A stretch of DNA of 12,657 bases from JBDREF01 sp043820045 (lineage in GTDB: Bacteria; Planctomycetota; Phycisphaerae; Sedimentisphaerales; Anaerobacaceae), in the NCBI GenBank assembly GCA_043820045.1, contig JBDREF010000110.1:1-12657 (forward strand), written 5' to 3'. A program made the translations under genes and the position numbers. Shown here piece after piece: positions 6,117 to 12,657 of this stretch (position 1 is its first letter; the number at the start of each line of letters is the position of its first letter). A model generated the notes under the pieces. It did not search any database, had not been told where the DNA came from, and saw only the letters and a list, made by a program, of their open reading frames with translations.

Positions 6117-7037
6117 ATGGATCGAAATTGCAGAGAAGTGGATGGTTTGAATGTAGAGCATATTCCGGTTCTTGCCGAGACGTTAGCTGAGCAGATAAGC
6201 TTGCCATCGGATGGCGTGATGGTCGATGCGACCATCGGACAGGGAGGTCACAGTTTACTGTTCGGCAAAACTTTGGGCCCCGAGGCAGTTCTCATTGGTT
6301 TGGATGCTGACAAGAACGCTGTCCAAGGGGCCCAGGTTAAATTAAAGGCCCTTACGTGCAAGGTTGTCATCATTCATTCAAATTTCTCCCGGATTGGCGA
6401 GCAGCTCGTCGGCCTGGGCATAGAAAAAGTTGACTTCATATTAGCCGACCTGGGTGTTTCATCGTCCCAGCTTGCCGACGCCGAATTTGGGCTTAGTTTC
6501 CAGGTAAATATGCCGCTGGATATGAGAATTGACAAAAGATTGAAGCGTACCGCTGCCGATATAGTTAATGAATTGGACGAAAAATCGTTAGCTGACCTGA
6601 TTTACGAGTTCGGTCAGGACAGGGGCTCGCGAAGGATCGCGCGTTTTATTGTGCGCGAACGCAGGACTGAGAAGATAACCACGACAGGCCGACTGGCGGA
6701 TATAGTTTGCAGGGCTTTGGGCAGGCCGGGCCGATGGAGCAGGATACACCCGGCAACCAGAACCTTTCAAGCACTGAGAATCGCAGTCAACGAGGAGCTG
6801 GAGAATCTGAAGGAACTGCTCGCTGCGGCACCGAGCTTGCTGAAAAAGGATGGTTACGCAGCAATTATAAGCTTTCACAGCCTGGAAGACAGGTTAGTCA
6901 AGAACGATTTCAGGCAGAATAAAGATGCCGGGATCTACAGGCTTATTACGAAAAAGCCGATTGTGCCGACGCGGGAGGAAATCGCTGAAAACCGGCGTTC
7001 AAGAAGTTCGAAACTGAGGATTGCGCAAAGACTATAA
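6117..7037 (+). CDS. rsmH: 16S rRNA (cytosine-1402-N4)-methyltransferase RsmH (MraW)
   Basis: A 306-residue protein of normal length. It methylates N4 of C1402 in the ribosomal P site, using S-adenosylmethionine. Motifs in order: HIPVLAETL at the N-terminus; SAM motif VDATIGQGGHS (family DgTlGgGGHs); ILADLGVSSSQL; PLDMRID; the substrate region RIHPATRTFQALRIAVNEEL; AAIISFHSLEDRLVK; and the C-terminal ITKKPIVPTREEIAENRRSRSSKLRIAQR. The start is uncertain. The ATG at 6117 lacks a clear ribosome site. A GTG at 6138 or TTG at 6147 (preceded 8 nt upstream by AGAGAAG) would give the more typical short N-terminus. It follows the small ORF after a 77-bp gap and is followed 12 bp later by the LysM gene, whose ribosome site overlaps its stop. 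Confidence 0.97.
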   Translation: MDRNCREVDGLNVEHIPVLAETLAEQISLPSDGVMVDATIGQGGHSLLFGKTLGPEAVLIGLDADKNAVQGAQVKLKALTCKVVIIHSNFSRIGEQLVGLGIEKVDFILADLGVSSSQLADAEFGLSFQVNMPLDMRIDKRLKRTAADIVNELDEKSLADLIYEFGQDRGSRRIARFIVRERRTEKITTTGRLADIVCRALGRPGRWSRIHPATRTFQALRIAVNEELENLKELLAAAPSLLKKDGYAAIISFHSLEDRLVKNDFRQNKDAGIYRLITKKPIVPTREEIAENRRSRSSKLRIAQRL

Positions 7038-7049
7038 GGTGGTCGTGCA

Positions 7050-7967
7050 ATGCACACGAGGAAACGGAGTTTCGCTATGACTTCAGATGCGAAAATTGGG
7101 TTATTATTGGGTTTGGTCTTCATATTTGTAATTGGGTTTGTGATTAACGGCCTGCCTTTCTTCCGCAACGCCGCAAGCAACAGCAGTGAACTGACGACAA
7201 ACATGGTCAGTTCGCCGGACAGCTCGCTGGGCATCGGCCCGAGGACACGCGATGTTCCGGAAGTTTTCGGCGTGTCTTCGCCGCTGGAGGAACGGGCGGC
7301 AACCGAGACCACAAGGCCCGAGCAGCAGGAGGCAGGGCACGAAGTCCGGTCTATAATTCCGATTCCGGCGGATATTGCGAATTCGTCCGGTGTGCCTGAG
7401 ACGAGCGTCACAGAGCAGCAGAGTGAGCCGGTCGCCGCGGCCCCCCCGGCCCAGGACCTGGCCGAAGTTGCCAAGCCCGAGCTGGCCCGGCCCGAGCCTC
7501 CGAAGCCGCAGCCGGTGAAGCGGGCGGTCGCCCAGGTCTATGTGGTTGCCGATGGCGATAACCTGGCGGCAATCGCCAAGAAGTTCTACGGGGAGGATGA
7601 GGGCAACAAAATGGCGAATATCGAGAGGATATTCGAGGCCAACCGTGCCGTGATGAAATCAATCGACCGACTCGACATTGGGCAGAAGCTGGTGATACCG
7701 CCGCCGGACTCCGGGCCTAACGAGAGCATCTTGGGCGCGCTGTTCGAGAAAGTCAACGGGATCGGCAGCAGGCGTGCCGCGACAGACAGCCGCAGCGCCC
7801 AGCGAGAGACGAGATACGTGGTGAAGGACGGCGATAATCTGTGGAGAATCGCCGCGACGCAGCTTGGCGACGGCAGCCGTCACGAGGAGATATTCAAGCT
7901 GAACAGGAGTATTTTGAAAGACAAGGAGAGCCTTTCCGTCGGGATGAGCTTGAGACTGCCTCGCTGA
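7050..7967 (+). CDS. Membrane-anchored protein with two LysM domains
   Basis: A 305-residue protein with a short basic N-terminus, one membrane segment (about residues 16-34, IGLLLGLVFIFVIGFVI), then a long Pro/Ala/Glu-rich linker (about 40-160) expected to lie outside the membrane. It ends in two LysM domains: YVVADGDNLAAIAKKFYG...LDIGQKLVIPP (about 162-220) and YVVKDGDNLWRIAATQLGD...LSVGMSLRLPR (about 255-305). LysM binds N-acetylglucosamine of peptidoglycan, so this looks like a wall-contacting bitopic protein. AAGGTGG overlaps the rsmH stop 7 nt before the ATG at 7050. A second ATG at 7077 also has a good GGAG 7 nt upstream and would trim only the basic leader. Its place between rsmH and ftsL suggests a role in division or septal peptidoglycan; that role is inferred. 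Confidence 0.95.
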   Translation: MHTRKRSFAMTSDAKIGLLLGLVFIFVIGFVINGLPFFRNAASNSSELTTNMVSSPDSSLGIGPRTRDVPEVFGVSSPLEERAATETTRPEQQEAGHEVRSIIPIPADIANSSGVPETSVTEQQSEPVAAAPPAQDLAEVAKPELARPEPPKPQPVKRAVAQVYVVADGDNLAAIAKKFYGEDEGNKMANIERIFEANRAVMKSIDRLDIGQKLVIPPPDSGPNESILGALFEKVNGIGSRRAATDSRSAQRETRYVVKDGDNLWRIAATQLGDGSRHEEIFKLNRSILKDKESLSVGMSLRLPR

Positions 7968-8053
7968 CGATACCGGCAACTGCGGAGAAGAACCACGGCT
8001 GAGTGTTGGATATTGACCTGAGAATGTTGCATGAGTGGTAACATAAGCTAATA

Positions 8054-8281
8054 ATGTCCCAATTCCGTTTTGTTCTTGTTATTTTCTGTTTTACAGCCGT
8101 CTTGATCTTCGCCGTCTATCTGCGCGGCGCCAACAATCGCATCTTCTACGAGCTTTGTGAATACGAGGCCAGGCAGGGCCGCTTGAAGCAGGAACTCGGC
8201 ACAAAGCAGTTGATGCTGGAAGGCCTGATAAATCCAACTGCCATTTCACAGCGTCTTGACGAACCCGATATGGGCCAGTGA
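8054..8281 (+). CDS. ftsL: FtsL-like bitopic cell-division protein
   Basis: A 75-residue protein with a membrane segment at about residues 5-22 (RFVLVIFCFTAVLIFAVYL), then a helix with a heptad-like pattern (YELCEYEARQGRLKQELGTKQLMLEGLINPTAI). Short cytoplasmic tail, one membrane pass, an outward coiled coil and a closing NPTAISQRL (compare the NP-x-x-IE-x-x-A pattern of FtsL/DivIC proteins) are the family's shape; sequence identity is always low. Its position directly before ftsI is the classic ftsL slot. An in-frame stop at 8039 means the ATG at 8054 is the first possible ATG. The ribosome site is weak. FtsL normally forms the FtsQLB complex that activates septal synthesis by FtsW-FtsI. Confidence 0.78.
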   Translation: MSQFRFVLVIFCFTAVLIFAVYLRGANNRIFYELCEYEARQGRLKQELGTKQLMLEGLINPTAISQRLDEPDMGQ

Positions 8282-8284
8282 AAG

Positions 8285-9970
8285 TTGAAAAGCGTTAGAA
8301 TAACAATCGTTTTGTCGCTGCTTCTGATATGCTCGTTTCTGGCATTGGGCTGGCGCTGTTTCTACATCCAGTACTACCGAAACAACTACTACAACGAGGC
8401 GAGCCTCAGGCAGCAGCGGGGCTACTTTACCCGGCAGCCTCAGCGAGGGGCGATTCTGGATTGTCGCGGCCGGGTGCTTGCGGCAAGTAACAGGACCCAG
8501 ACCATTTTTGCCGAGCCGCGAGTGATAAAGGACGCCAAGACTACATCGTCCGAGCTTGCCCCGATCGTGGATATGGGCGCTCACATCATCTGCCAGCTCA
8601 TCATGGAGAGCGGCAGTCCCGGCTTTGTCCCGATAAAGGTTGGCGCCGGCGCCGATGAGTGTGCAGCGGCGCAAAAGATTCACGGCATAGGCGTTCAGTT
8701 CGGCTGGCAAAGGCATTATCCGATGGGACGGCTTGCAGCGCACGTCGTCGGCTTTGCGAGCCGCGACAATCGCGGCCTTGAGGGCATAGAACTCAAATAC
8801 GACAAGGCGCTCAGCGGCTCGCCGGCCCAAAATGTATTTTTCGCCGATGTTAACCGCCGGCCCATCCGGCTCAAACAGCAGGACGGCATTCTGACCAACG
8901 GCGTCGGGGTAATCCTGACCATCGATTCGACCGTCCAGCAGCTCGTGCAGGACGAGCTGATAAAAGCGTATGAAGAGTATCAGGCCGAGTCGGCCGTGGC
9001 GATTGTGGCCGACCCGAAAACGGGGGCGATTCTGGCGATGGTCTCACTGCCCGATTTTGACCCGTCCGCTCGTACGGGCGATCCGAACAATTTCCGCAGC
9101 CGGGCGATCACCGACTGGTACGAGCCGGGCAGCATCATCAAGCCGATTGCAGTGGCGATTGCACTCGACGCCGGCGTCATAAACAAGACCGAGAAGATAT
9201 TCTGCGAGAACGGCAGCTACTCCGGCAAAGGGTTCGGGCGGATCGGCGAGTACCGCAGGGGGTTCGGCAATCTGACAGTGGCGGAGATTCTGATCAACTC
9301 AAGCAACATAGGCATGGCCAAGATCGGCCAGAGGGTCGGCAAAGACAGACTCTACGCGGGGCTGCGGCTCTTCGGTTTCGGCAGGGCCACCGGGATAGAA
9401 CTGCCCGGCGAGGTCGATGGGCTGCTCAGGCCGGCGAGTCAATGGACCGGGTACAGCGTGACGCGAATACCGTTTGGGCAGGAAATCTGCGTTACCGCAA
9501 TGCAGCTTGTACGTGCCTTCTGTATCCTCGCCAACGGGGGCCGGCTGGTTCGCCCGTACATGGTAAGGGCGATCGTTGACAACGACGGGACGGTTACCGA
9601 GCTGAAGCGCCCCGGACCGCCCGTCGGGTATATTGTCAGACGCGATGTCGCCGAGTGGGTCGTCACCAAGGCCATGGCCGAGGTCGTCAATGAAGGAACC
9701 GGCAAAAGGGCCAAGCTGGACAAGTGGCAGGTGTTCGGCAAGACCGGGACGGCCAATATCGCAAAAAGCGACGGCAGAGGCTATTCCGACAACGATTACG
9801 TCGCTTCCTTTATATGCGGCGCGCCCGCTGAGGACCCCGCCGTAGTCGTCCTCGTCTCGGTGCGAAAGCCCAACAAGGCGCTCGGCAAAGGCTACACCGG
9901 CGGAGTAATAGCCTCCCCCGTAGCCGCCGCAATAATCGAAAAGACCCTGAACTACCTCGGAGTCGAGTAG
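8285..9970 (+). CDS. ftsI: Septal peptidoglycan transpeptidase FtsI (class B PBP, PBP3-like)
   Basis: A 561-residue class B penicillin-binding protein that cross-links septal peptidoglycan. One membrane segment lies at about residues 5-25 (VRITIVLSLLLICSFLALGW). The pedestal domain starts with RGYFTRQPQRGAILDCRGRVLA and includes HVVGFASRDNRGLEGIELKYD. Transpeptidase motifs: S-x-x-K as EPGSIIKP (S283, K286), S-x-N as SSN (339-341), and KTG as FGKTGTANIAK (486-488). All catalytic residues are present. There is no PASTA domain. It begins at a TTG only 3 nt after the ftsL stop; no upstream in-frame start exists because of the TGA at 8279, so coupled translation is likely. The last 19 bases of the gene and the 9 after it recur 298 bp downstream. 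In many bacteria murE follows here, but not in this window. Confidence 0.97.
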   Translation: MKSVRITIVLSLLLICSFLALGWRCFYIQYYRNNYYNEASLRQQRGYFTRQPQRGAILDCRGRVLAASNRTQTIFAEPRVIKDAKTTSSELAPIVDMGAHIICQLIMESGSPGFVPIKVGAGADECAAAQKIHGIGVQFGWQRHYPMGRLAAHVVGFASRDNRGLEGIELKYDKALSGSPAQNVFFADVNRRPIRLKQQDGILTNGVGVILTIDSTVQQLVQDELIKAYEEYQAESAVAIVADPKTGAILAMVSLPDFDPSARTGDPNNFRSRAITDWYEPGSIIKPIAVAIALDAGVINKTEKIFCENGSYSGKGFGRIGEYRRGFGNLTVAEILINSSNIGMAKIGQRVGKDRLYAGLRLFGFGRATGIELPGEVDGLLRPASQWTGYSVTRIPFGQEICVTAMQLVRAFCILANGGRLVRPYMVRAIVDNDGTVTELKRPGPPVGYIVRRDVAEWVVTKAMAEVVNEGTGKRAKLDKWQVFGKTGTANIAKSDGRGYSDNDYVASFICGAPAEDPAVVVLVSVRKPNKALGKGYTGGVIASPVAAAIIEKTLNYLGVE

Positions 9971-9979
9971 GACCAGCCT
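9952..9979 (+). repeat. 28-bp direct repeat, copy 1 (3' end of ftsI)
   Basis: Covers the last 19 bases of ftsI, including the TAG stop, and 9 bases past it. The same 28 bases recur at 10250-10277 with one change (G to A at the 19th base). The copies are 298 bp apart, start to start, in the same orientation. Confidence 0.9.
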
Positions 9980-10085
9980 TCGAACGTGCCGACCTGTATT
10001 TCGCATTAACCGCAGAGAGCGCGGAGGCCACCGAGAAAGTAACTTTACTGATTGTTCTGCAGATCATTATTTGTAACTGCGTTCC

Positions 10086-10189
10086 GTCATCTCGACCGAA
10101 GTCCCCAGGGGACGAAGTGGAGAGATCTGGTTGCGAAAGTAAACCAAGCTCAGTCATAAACCAGATATCTCGGCTGCGCTCGATATGAC
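10086..10189 (+). repeat. Long-hairpin repeat element, copy A
   Basis: A 104-bp element with terminal inverted repeats GTCATCTCGA (10086-10095) and TCGATATGAC (10180-10189, one mismatch). An inner arm pair, GAGAGATCTGGTT / AACCAGATATCTC, pairs at 12 of 13 positions. A small side hairpin GTCCCC-A-GGGGAC lies in the left arm. It is clearly related to the element at 11781-11898 in the same orientation. There is no coding capacity. It resembles REP/MITE-like dispersed elements. Confidence 0.8.
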
Positions 10190-10222
10190 AAGCCGTGTGC
10201 CGAATGGGCTCAGAGCGTGTAG

Positions 10223-10241
10223 GGTGCGATGAAATCGCACC
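10223..10241. repeat. Perfect 8-bp hairpin
   Basis: GGTGCGAT-GAA-ATCGCACC is a perfect 8-bp stem with a 3-nt loop. It lies between the convergent ends of ftsI and the gene ending at 10250, so it could terminate transcription from either side. No U-run follows on either strand, which weakens the terminator reading. It may be another short dispersed repeat. Confidence 0.6.
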
Positions 10242-10249
10242 AGTTCAAG

Positions 10250-10277
10250 CTACCTCGGAGTCGAGTAAGACCAGCCT
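10250..10277 (+). repeat. 28-bp direct repeat, copy 2
   Basis: Second copy of the ftsI 3' end (27 of 28 bases). On the opposite strand it encodes the last residues (WSYSTPR) and the stop codon of the minus-strand gene. That gene's end is therefore made of ftsI-derived sequence, or the reverse. Confidence 0.9.
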
Positions 10278-11722
10278 AATACCTCCGGATTGATTCTCAG
10301 CTTTATATCATCCTTTGTCCCGGCTTTGCCGTCCGGCCCGGGACTGAATATCTTCTTATTCTCAATGTCAACGATGTATTCGTCGCCATAGTCACGGGCT
10401 TTCAGGCTGACTTCTCTGCCGAGCCTTTTGTTGAGCACAATCTGAAAAAGGTCATCCTGTATCTGTGTAGTAGGTTTGTTAAATATACTCGCCCGGTAAA
10501 AGAATCCTGTCTTTATGGCAAGAGGATTGTAGCATTGGTAGAGCAGTGTCAGCGGCCGATCGTCTCCGAAGGATATTGATGGCTCGGCGAACGGATAACC
10601 ATCAGGCCATACTGAGAGTCTTGGACCGACAACCTCCTGCGGCCCCTCGACTGCGGCTATCCAATCGTCATACAAGTTGCGATACAACCTGAGCATGGAA
10701 TTTTGCTTTAGCAGCGGGGTTCTTCCGCCGACGATCTGATGGGATGCCTGAGAGACCGTATCCTGCAAAAGAAAATACTCAGACAATATGCCGTTTCGAA
10801 GCGACACCTGCTCTTTTGTGACCGGCGTAAAGTGCTTTGCGATAAGATCGAGCGAGTCAGGCGAAGCTTCCGGATGGTTTGCAATGGCATTTGCTGTCAC
10901 AATATCCTCATCAATGCAGGCAAGGCATATCAATTTACCGACAAATGGCCTGGCGTTCAGGCTCAGTTTCCTATATACCGAATCCAGTTCAATCAAATAC
11001 TTGGAAAATATTTGGATATCCTCTTGTTTCGTCCGGCAATGTCCATAGGCCTGGTAGAGACGAACCAGACGAAAGAGATTATGCCACTGTATAGATTTGA
11101 AATGGATGCCGGGTTCGGTCAGATCGGCTATCTCGGGAAACTCATTCAACCGGCGGATTACGCCTCTGGCTTTTTCAGCCCCTGCCCATGCATGGTTGAT
11201 CTCGGTAGCGTGACGGGTGAGGCTGTCGGTGATTTCCGATGTGGTTCCGTGCTTTATGACCTCACTGACTTTTTCGATAATCTTGGCATCTTCTTTGGTT
11301 AGGCCCATGGCTGGATAGCCCGGAAGGTTCCGGTCCTCGTCTATCAAGCTCTTGAGGATTTCAAAGCTCTCGGCGCATTGCGGCGGCGCGGAGCGCAGGT
11401 CCGCAACCGTGTAATCGTTGGGTATAGGCGGTGCATCGAGCCTCCAGAACATGAAAAAGACGAACATCGAGAGAATGGAAATCACAATCCCGGCCAGCGC
11501 GACAGACTGACCCTTGAGCGTGCCGACGCTGCTGCGTATCATGTAAATGCCGGCGATTGCTGTTAATATCGCGGGTATCCCCGTCAACGCGAAAAACAGC
11601 ACGCTCGAAAATCCCAACACGACGGAGAGAATTGCAAGTTTGCTCGTTCTTCTTTCATCAGGTTCGTTCCAGGACCTGTCGCCGGGAAGATTCTTACCTC
11701 GTTTTTCCTCTGGTTTTTCCAT
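10250..11722 (-). CDS. Uncharacterised membrane protein with DUF4190-like N-terminus
   Basis: A 490-residue protein. After a charged leader (MEKPEEKRGKNLPGDRSW...), residues about 28-90 form a DUF4190-like unit: SKLAILSVVLGFSSVLFFALTG, then a second hydrophobic stretch after GTLKGQSVALAGIVIS, giving two to three membrane passes. The rest is a soluble, helix-rich region with no recognised domain. Near the end, IFSPGPDGKAGTKDDIKL resembles a short C-terminal motif seen in planctomycete and pseudopilin-type proteins. The start is set at the ATG at 11722. A TTG at 11731 would lie inside the -10 box of a good promoter, and no ribosome site precedes either. The gene is isolated, opposed to its neighbours and bracketed by two hairpin repeats. 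Its last seven codons come from the duplicated ftsI end. Function unknown. Confidence 0.85.
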   Translation of the reverse strand: MEKPEEKRGKNLPGDRSWNEPDERRTSKLAILSVVLGFSSVLFFALTGIPAILTAIAGIYMIRSSVGTLKGQSVALAGIVISILSMFVFFMFWRLDAPPIPNDYTVADLRSAPPQCAESFEILKSLIDEDRNLPGYPAMGLTKEDAKIIEKVSEVIKHGTTSEITDSLTRHATEINHAWAGAEKARGVIRRLNEFPEIADLTEPGIHFKSIQWHNLFRLVRLYQAYGHCRTKQEDIQIFSKYLIELDSVYRKLSLNARPFVGKLICLACIDEDIVTANAIANHPEASPDSLDLIAKHFTPVTKEQVSLRNGILSEYFLLQDTVSQASHQIVGGRTPLLKQNSMLRLYRNLYDDWIAAVEGPQEVVGPRLSVWPDGYPFAEPSISFGDDRPLTLLYQCYNPLAIKTGFFYRASIFNKPTTQIQDDLFQIVLNKRLGREVSLKARDYGDEYIVDIENKKIFSPGPDGKAGTKDDIKLRINPEVLGWSYSTPR

Positions 11723-11730
11723 GGGCGTCA

Positions 11731-11759
11731 ATTATTGTCTGTCGGCGGCGACTTTTCAA
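11731..11759 (-). promoter_or_regulatory. Promoter of the DUF4190-like gene, probably leaderless
   Basis: On the minus strand, TTGAAA (11754-11759), a 17-nt spacer and AATAAT (11731-11736) match the sigma-70 consensus at five of six positions each. Only 8 nt separate the -10 from the ATG at 11722, so the transcript should begin at or within a few bases of the start codon. This fits the lack of a ribosome site. A run of A/T bases (11769-11777) just upstream could act as an UP-like element. Confidence 0.6.
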
Positions 11760-11780
11760 TGAGTTGCTTAAAAAAAGGAC

Positions 11781-11898
11781 GTCATCTCGACCGAAGTGAT
11801 GCGCAGCATCGCGAAGTGGAGAGATCTGGTTGCGAACGGAGAACAAGCTCGCTCAGGGGCCAGATCTCTCGACTCTGCTGCGCGTCGCTCGAGATGAC
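11781..11898 (+). repeat. Long-hairpin repeat element, copy B
   Basis: A 118-bp element with perfect 10-bp terminal inverted repeats GTCATCTCGA (11781-11790) and TCGAGATGAC (11889-11898). A perfect inner pair GAGAGATCTGG / CCAGATCTCTC is present, as is a side hairpin GATGC-GCA-GCATC in the left arm. It shares long identical blocks with the element at 10086-10189, including the block around GAGAGATCTGGTTGCGAA. It lies 22 bp upstream of the -35 of the minus-strand gene. It has no coding capacity. Confidence 0.85.
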
Positions 11899-12057
11899 AA
11901 GAAGCGGTAGGATGAGCTTTAGGCCATGCCGTTTTTAGAAAGCGGGCGCGGGAATGACAGATTGTGCTATGTTATTGTCACACTAACAGCTATTGTAGTA
12001 TTCGATTCTAAAACGGTTGGTTTTGGCAGGTCAACGTCTTATTGTTGGGATTAGATA
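11899..12057. other. Intergenic sequence before the Nudix gene
   Basis: No gene seen. A poor promoter-like pair, TTGTCA (11975-11980) and TAGTAT (11996-12001) with a 15-nt spacer, is the best candidate for driving the Nudix gene. It is too weak to call. The whole 11723-12057 gap otherwise holds the leaderless promoter and hairpin element copy B. Confidence 0.4.
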
Positions 12058-12657
12058 ATGGAACCGAAATGGTTGGAATGGGCCAGGCAATTGCAGGCTC
12101 TGGCTCAGAATGGATTGACGTTCGCACAGGATCCGTTTGACCGGGAGCGATACGAGCAAATACGGCACATCGCCGCCGAGATGCTGGCGGACAAAGCCGG
12201 GGCGGAAGTTGAGGATGTGCTGGAATTGTTCGTGCGGGAGAAGGACTACGCCACGCCGAAGGTGGACGTTCGCGGCGCGGCTTTCAGGGACAGCAAGATT
12301 CTGCTGGTTAAGGAGTGTTCAGACGGCAAGTGGTCGCTGCCGGGGGGATGGGCCGACGTCGGAGAGAGCCCCTCGCAGAGCGTCGAGCGCGAGGTATGGG
12401 AGGAGTCGGGATTTCGCGTCAGGGCCGGGCGCCTTGCCGCCATTTTTGACCGCAGCAGGCACCCGCACAGGCCCTTGATGCACTATCATATCTATAAGCT
12501 GTTCTTCATCTGCGAAATTACGGGAGGGAAGGCGACGACAAGCTCCGAGACGGAGGAGGTCGCATTCTTTGCCGAAGGCGATTTGCCGGAGCTGTCGATC
12601 ACGAAGATTCTGCCGGAGCAGATAGCGAAGATGTTTGAGTACTTCCGCCGGCCCGAA
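12058..12657 (+). CDS. Nudix hydrolase with PF12535-type N-terminal domain, cut by window edge
   Basis: An open frame of 200 codons with no stop before the right edge. Residues 1-55 (WLEWARQLQALAQNGLTFAQDPFDRERY...) match the helical N-terminal domain found only with a subset of Nudix enzymes. The catalytic Nudix box is complete: G97-x5-E103-x7-R111-E112-V-W-E115-E116-S-G-F119, in GGWADVGESPSQSVEREVWEESGF, with the metal-binding glutamates present. Relatives are about 205-210 residues and end soon after the KEQI-helix-FEY region, so only a few residues are probably missing. Substrates reported for the wider family include ADP-ribose and CDP-choline; the substrate here cannot be told. GGGA lies 7 nt before the ATG. 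Confidence 0.95.
   Translation, partial: MEPKWLEWARQLQALAQNGLTFAQDPFDRERYEQIRHIAAEMLADKAGAEVEDVLELFVREKDYATPKVDVRGAAFRDSKILLVKECSDGKWSLPGGWADVGESPSQSVEREVWEESGFRVRAGRLAAIFDRSRHPHRPLMHYHIYKLFFICEITGGKATTSSETEEVAFFAEGDLPELSITKILPEQIAKMFEYFRRPE

Larger units (their letters stand above)
9980..10249. other. Gene-free segment between the 28-bp repeats
   Basis: No coding frame is convincing. It holds a short motif ACCGCAGAGAGCGCGGAGG (10007-10025), of a style I associate with short dispersed repeats in environmental genomes (recollection, not checked). It also holds a long-hairpin element (10086-10189) and a perfect small hairpin (10223-10241). The segment is bounded by the 28-bp repeats, which suggests insertion or unequal recombination. 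Confidence 0.6.

Noticed and set aside
1..12657. CRISPR array, phage genes, integrase or rRNA
   Set aside because: None seen. The repeats present are two dispersed hairpin elements and one 28-bp pair, not a regular array, and no integrase or transposase motif was found.

Overview
The window reads as a bacterial chromosome segment with moderately high GC. My best guess at the source is Planctomycetota of the Phycisphaerae/Sedimentisphaerales type. Three things point there: a secreted FG-GAP protein, a membrane protein with a DUF4190-like N-terminus, and a mraZ-rsmH-LysM-ftsL-ftsI arrangement. This is inference from gene style; no rRNA or other phylogenetic marker is present.

Left part (1-3557, all minus strand). 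The left edge cuts a secreted or lipid-anchored FG-GAP/VCBS repeat protein whose frame stays open to base 1. Next comes a two-gene RloA/RloB-type module: an ABC/AAA ATPase and a Toprim-like partner whose start overlaps the ATPase stop. These families are linked to phage defence (AbiL, PARIS-like logic). No restriction-modification genes are visible beside it.

Middle (3499-4981). proA (proline biosynthesis) reads leftward and ends at a good hairpin-plus-U-run terminator. It is divergent from a complete tRNA-Gly(UCC). The two promoters interleave in about 60 bp.

Cell-division block (5205-9970, plus strand). A strong promoter carrying MraZ-box-like GTGGGA repeats drives mraZ, then a small unrecognised ORF, rsmH, a membrane-anchored protein with two LysM domains, an ftsL-like bitopic protein, and ftsI (class B PBP). 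This is a shortened dcw cluster: regulator, 16S rRNA methyltransferase, peptidoglycan binder, divisome scaffold and septal transpeptidase. No murE, murF or mraY follows ftsI.

Right part (9971-12657). Beyond ftsI the order is irregular. There is a second copy of the last bases of ftsI, two related long-hairpin repeats about 1.7 kb apart, and between them an orphan membrane protein (minus strand) with a promoter predicted to give a leaderless mRNA. The window ends in a Nudix hydrolase with the PF12535-type N-terminal domain, cut by the right edge just before its expected C-terminus.

The most interesting signals are the RloAB pair and the rearranged zone after ftsI: a 28-bp direct repeat that supplies the stop codon of the opposing gene, and hairpin elements whose inner stem sequence has changed while the stem is kept.
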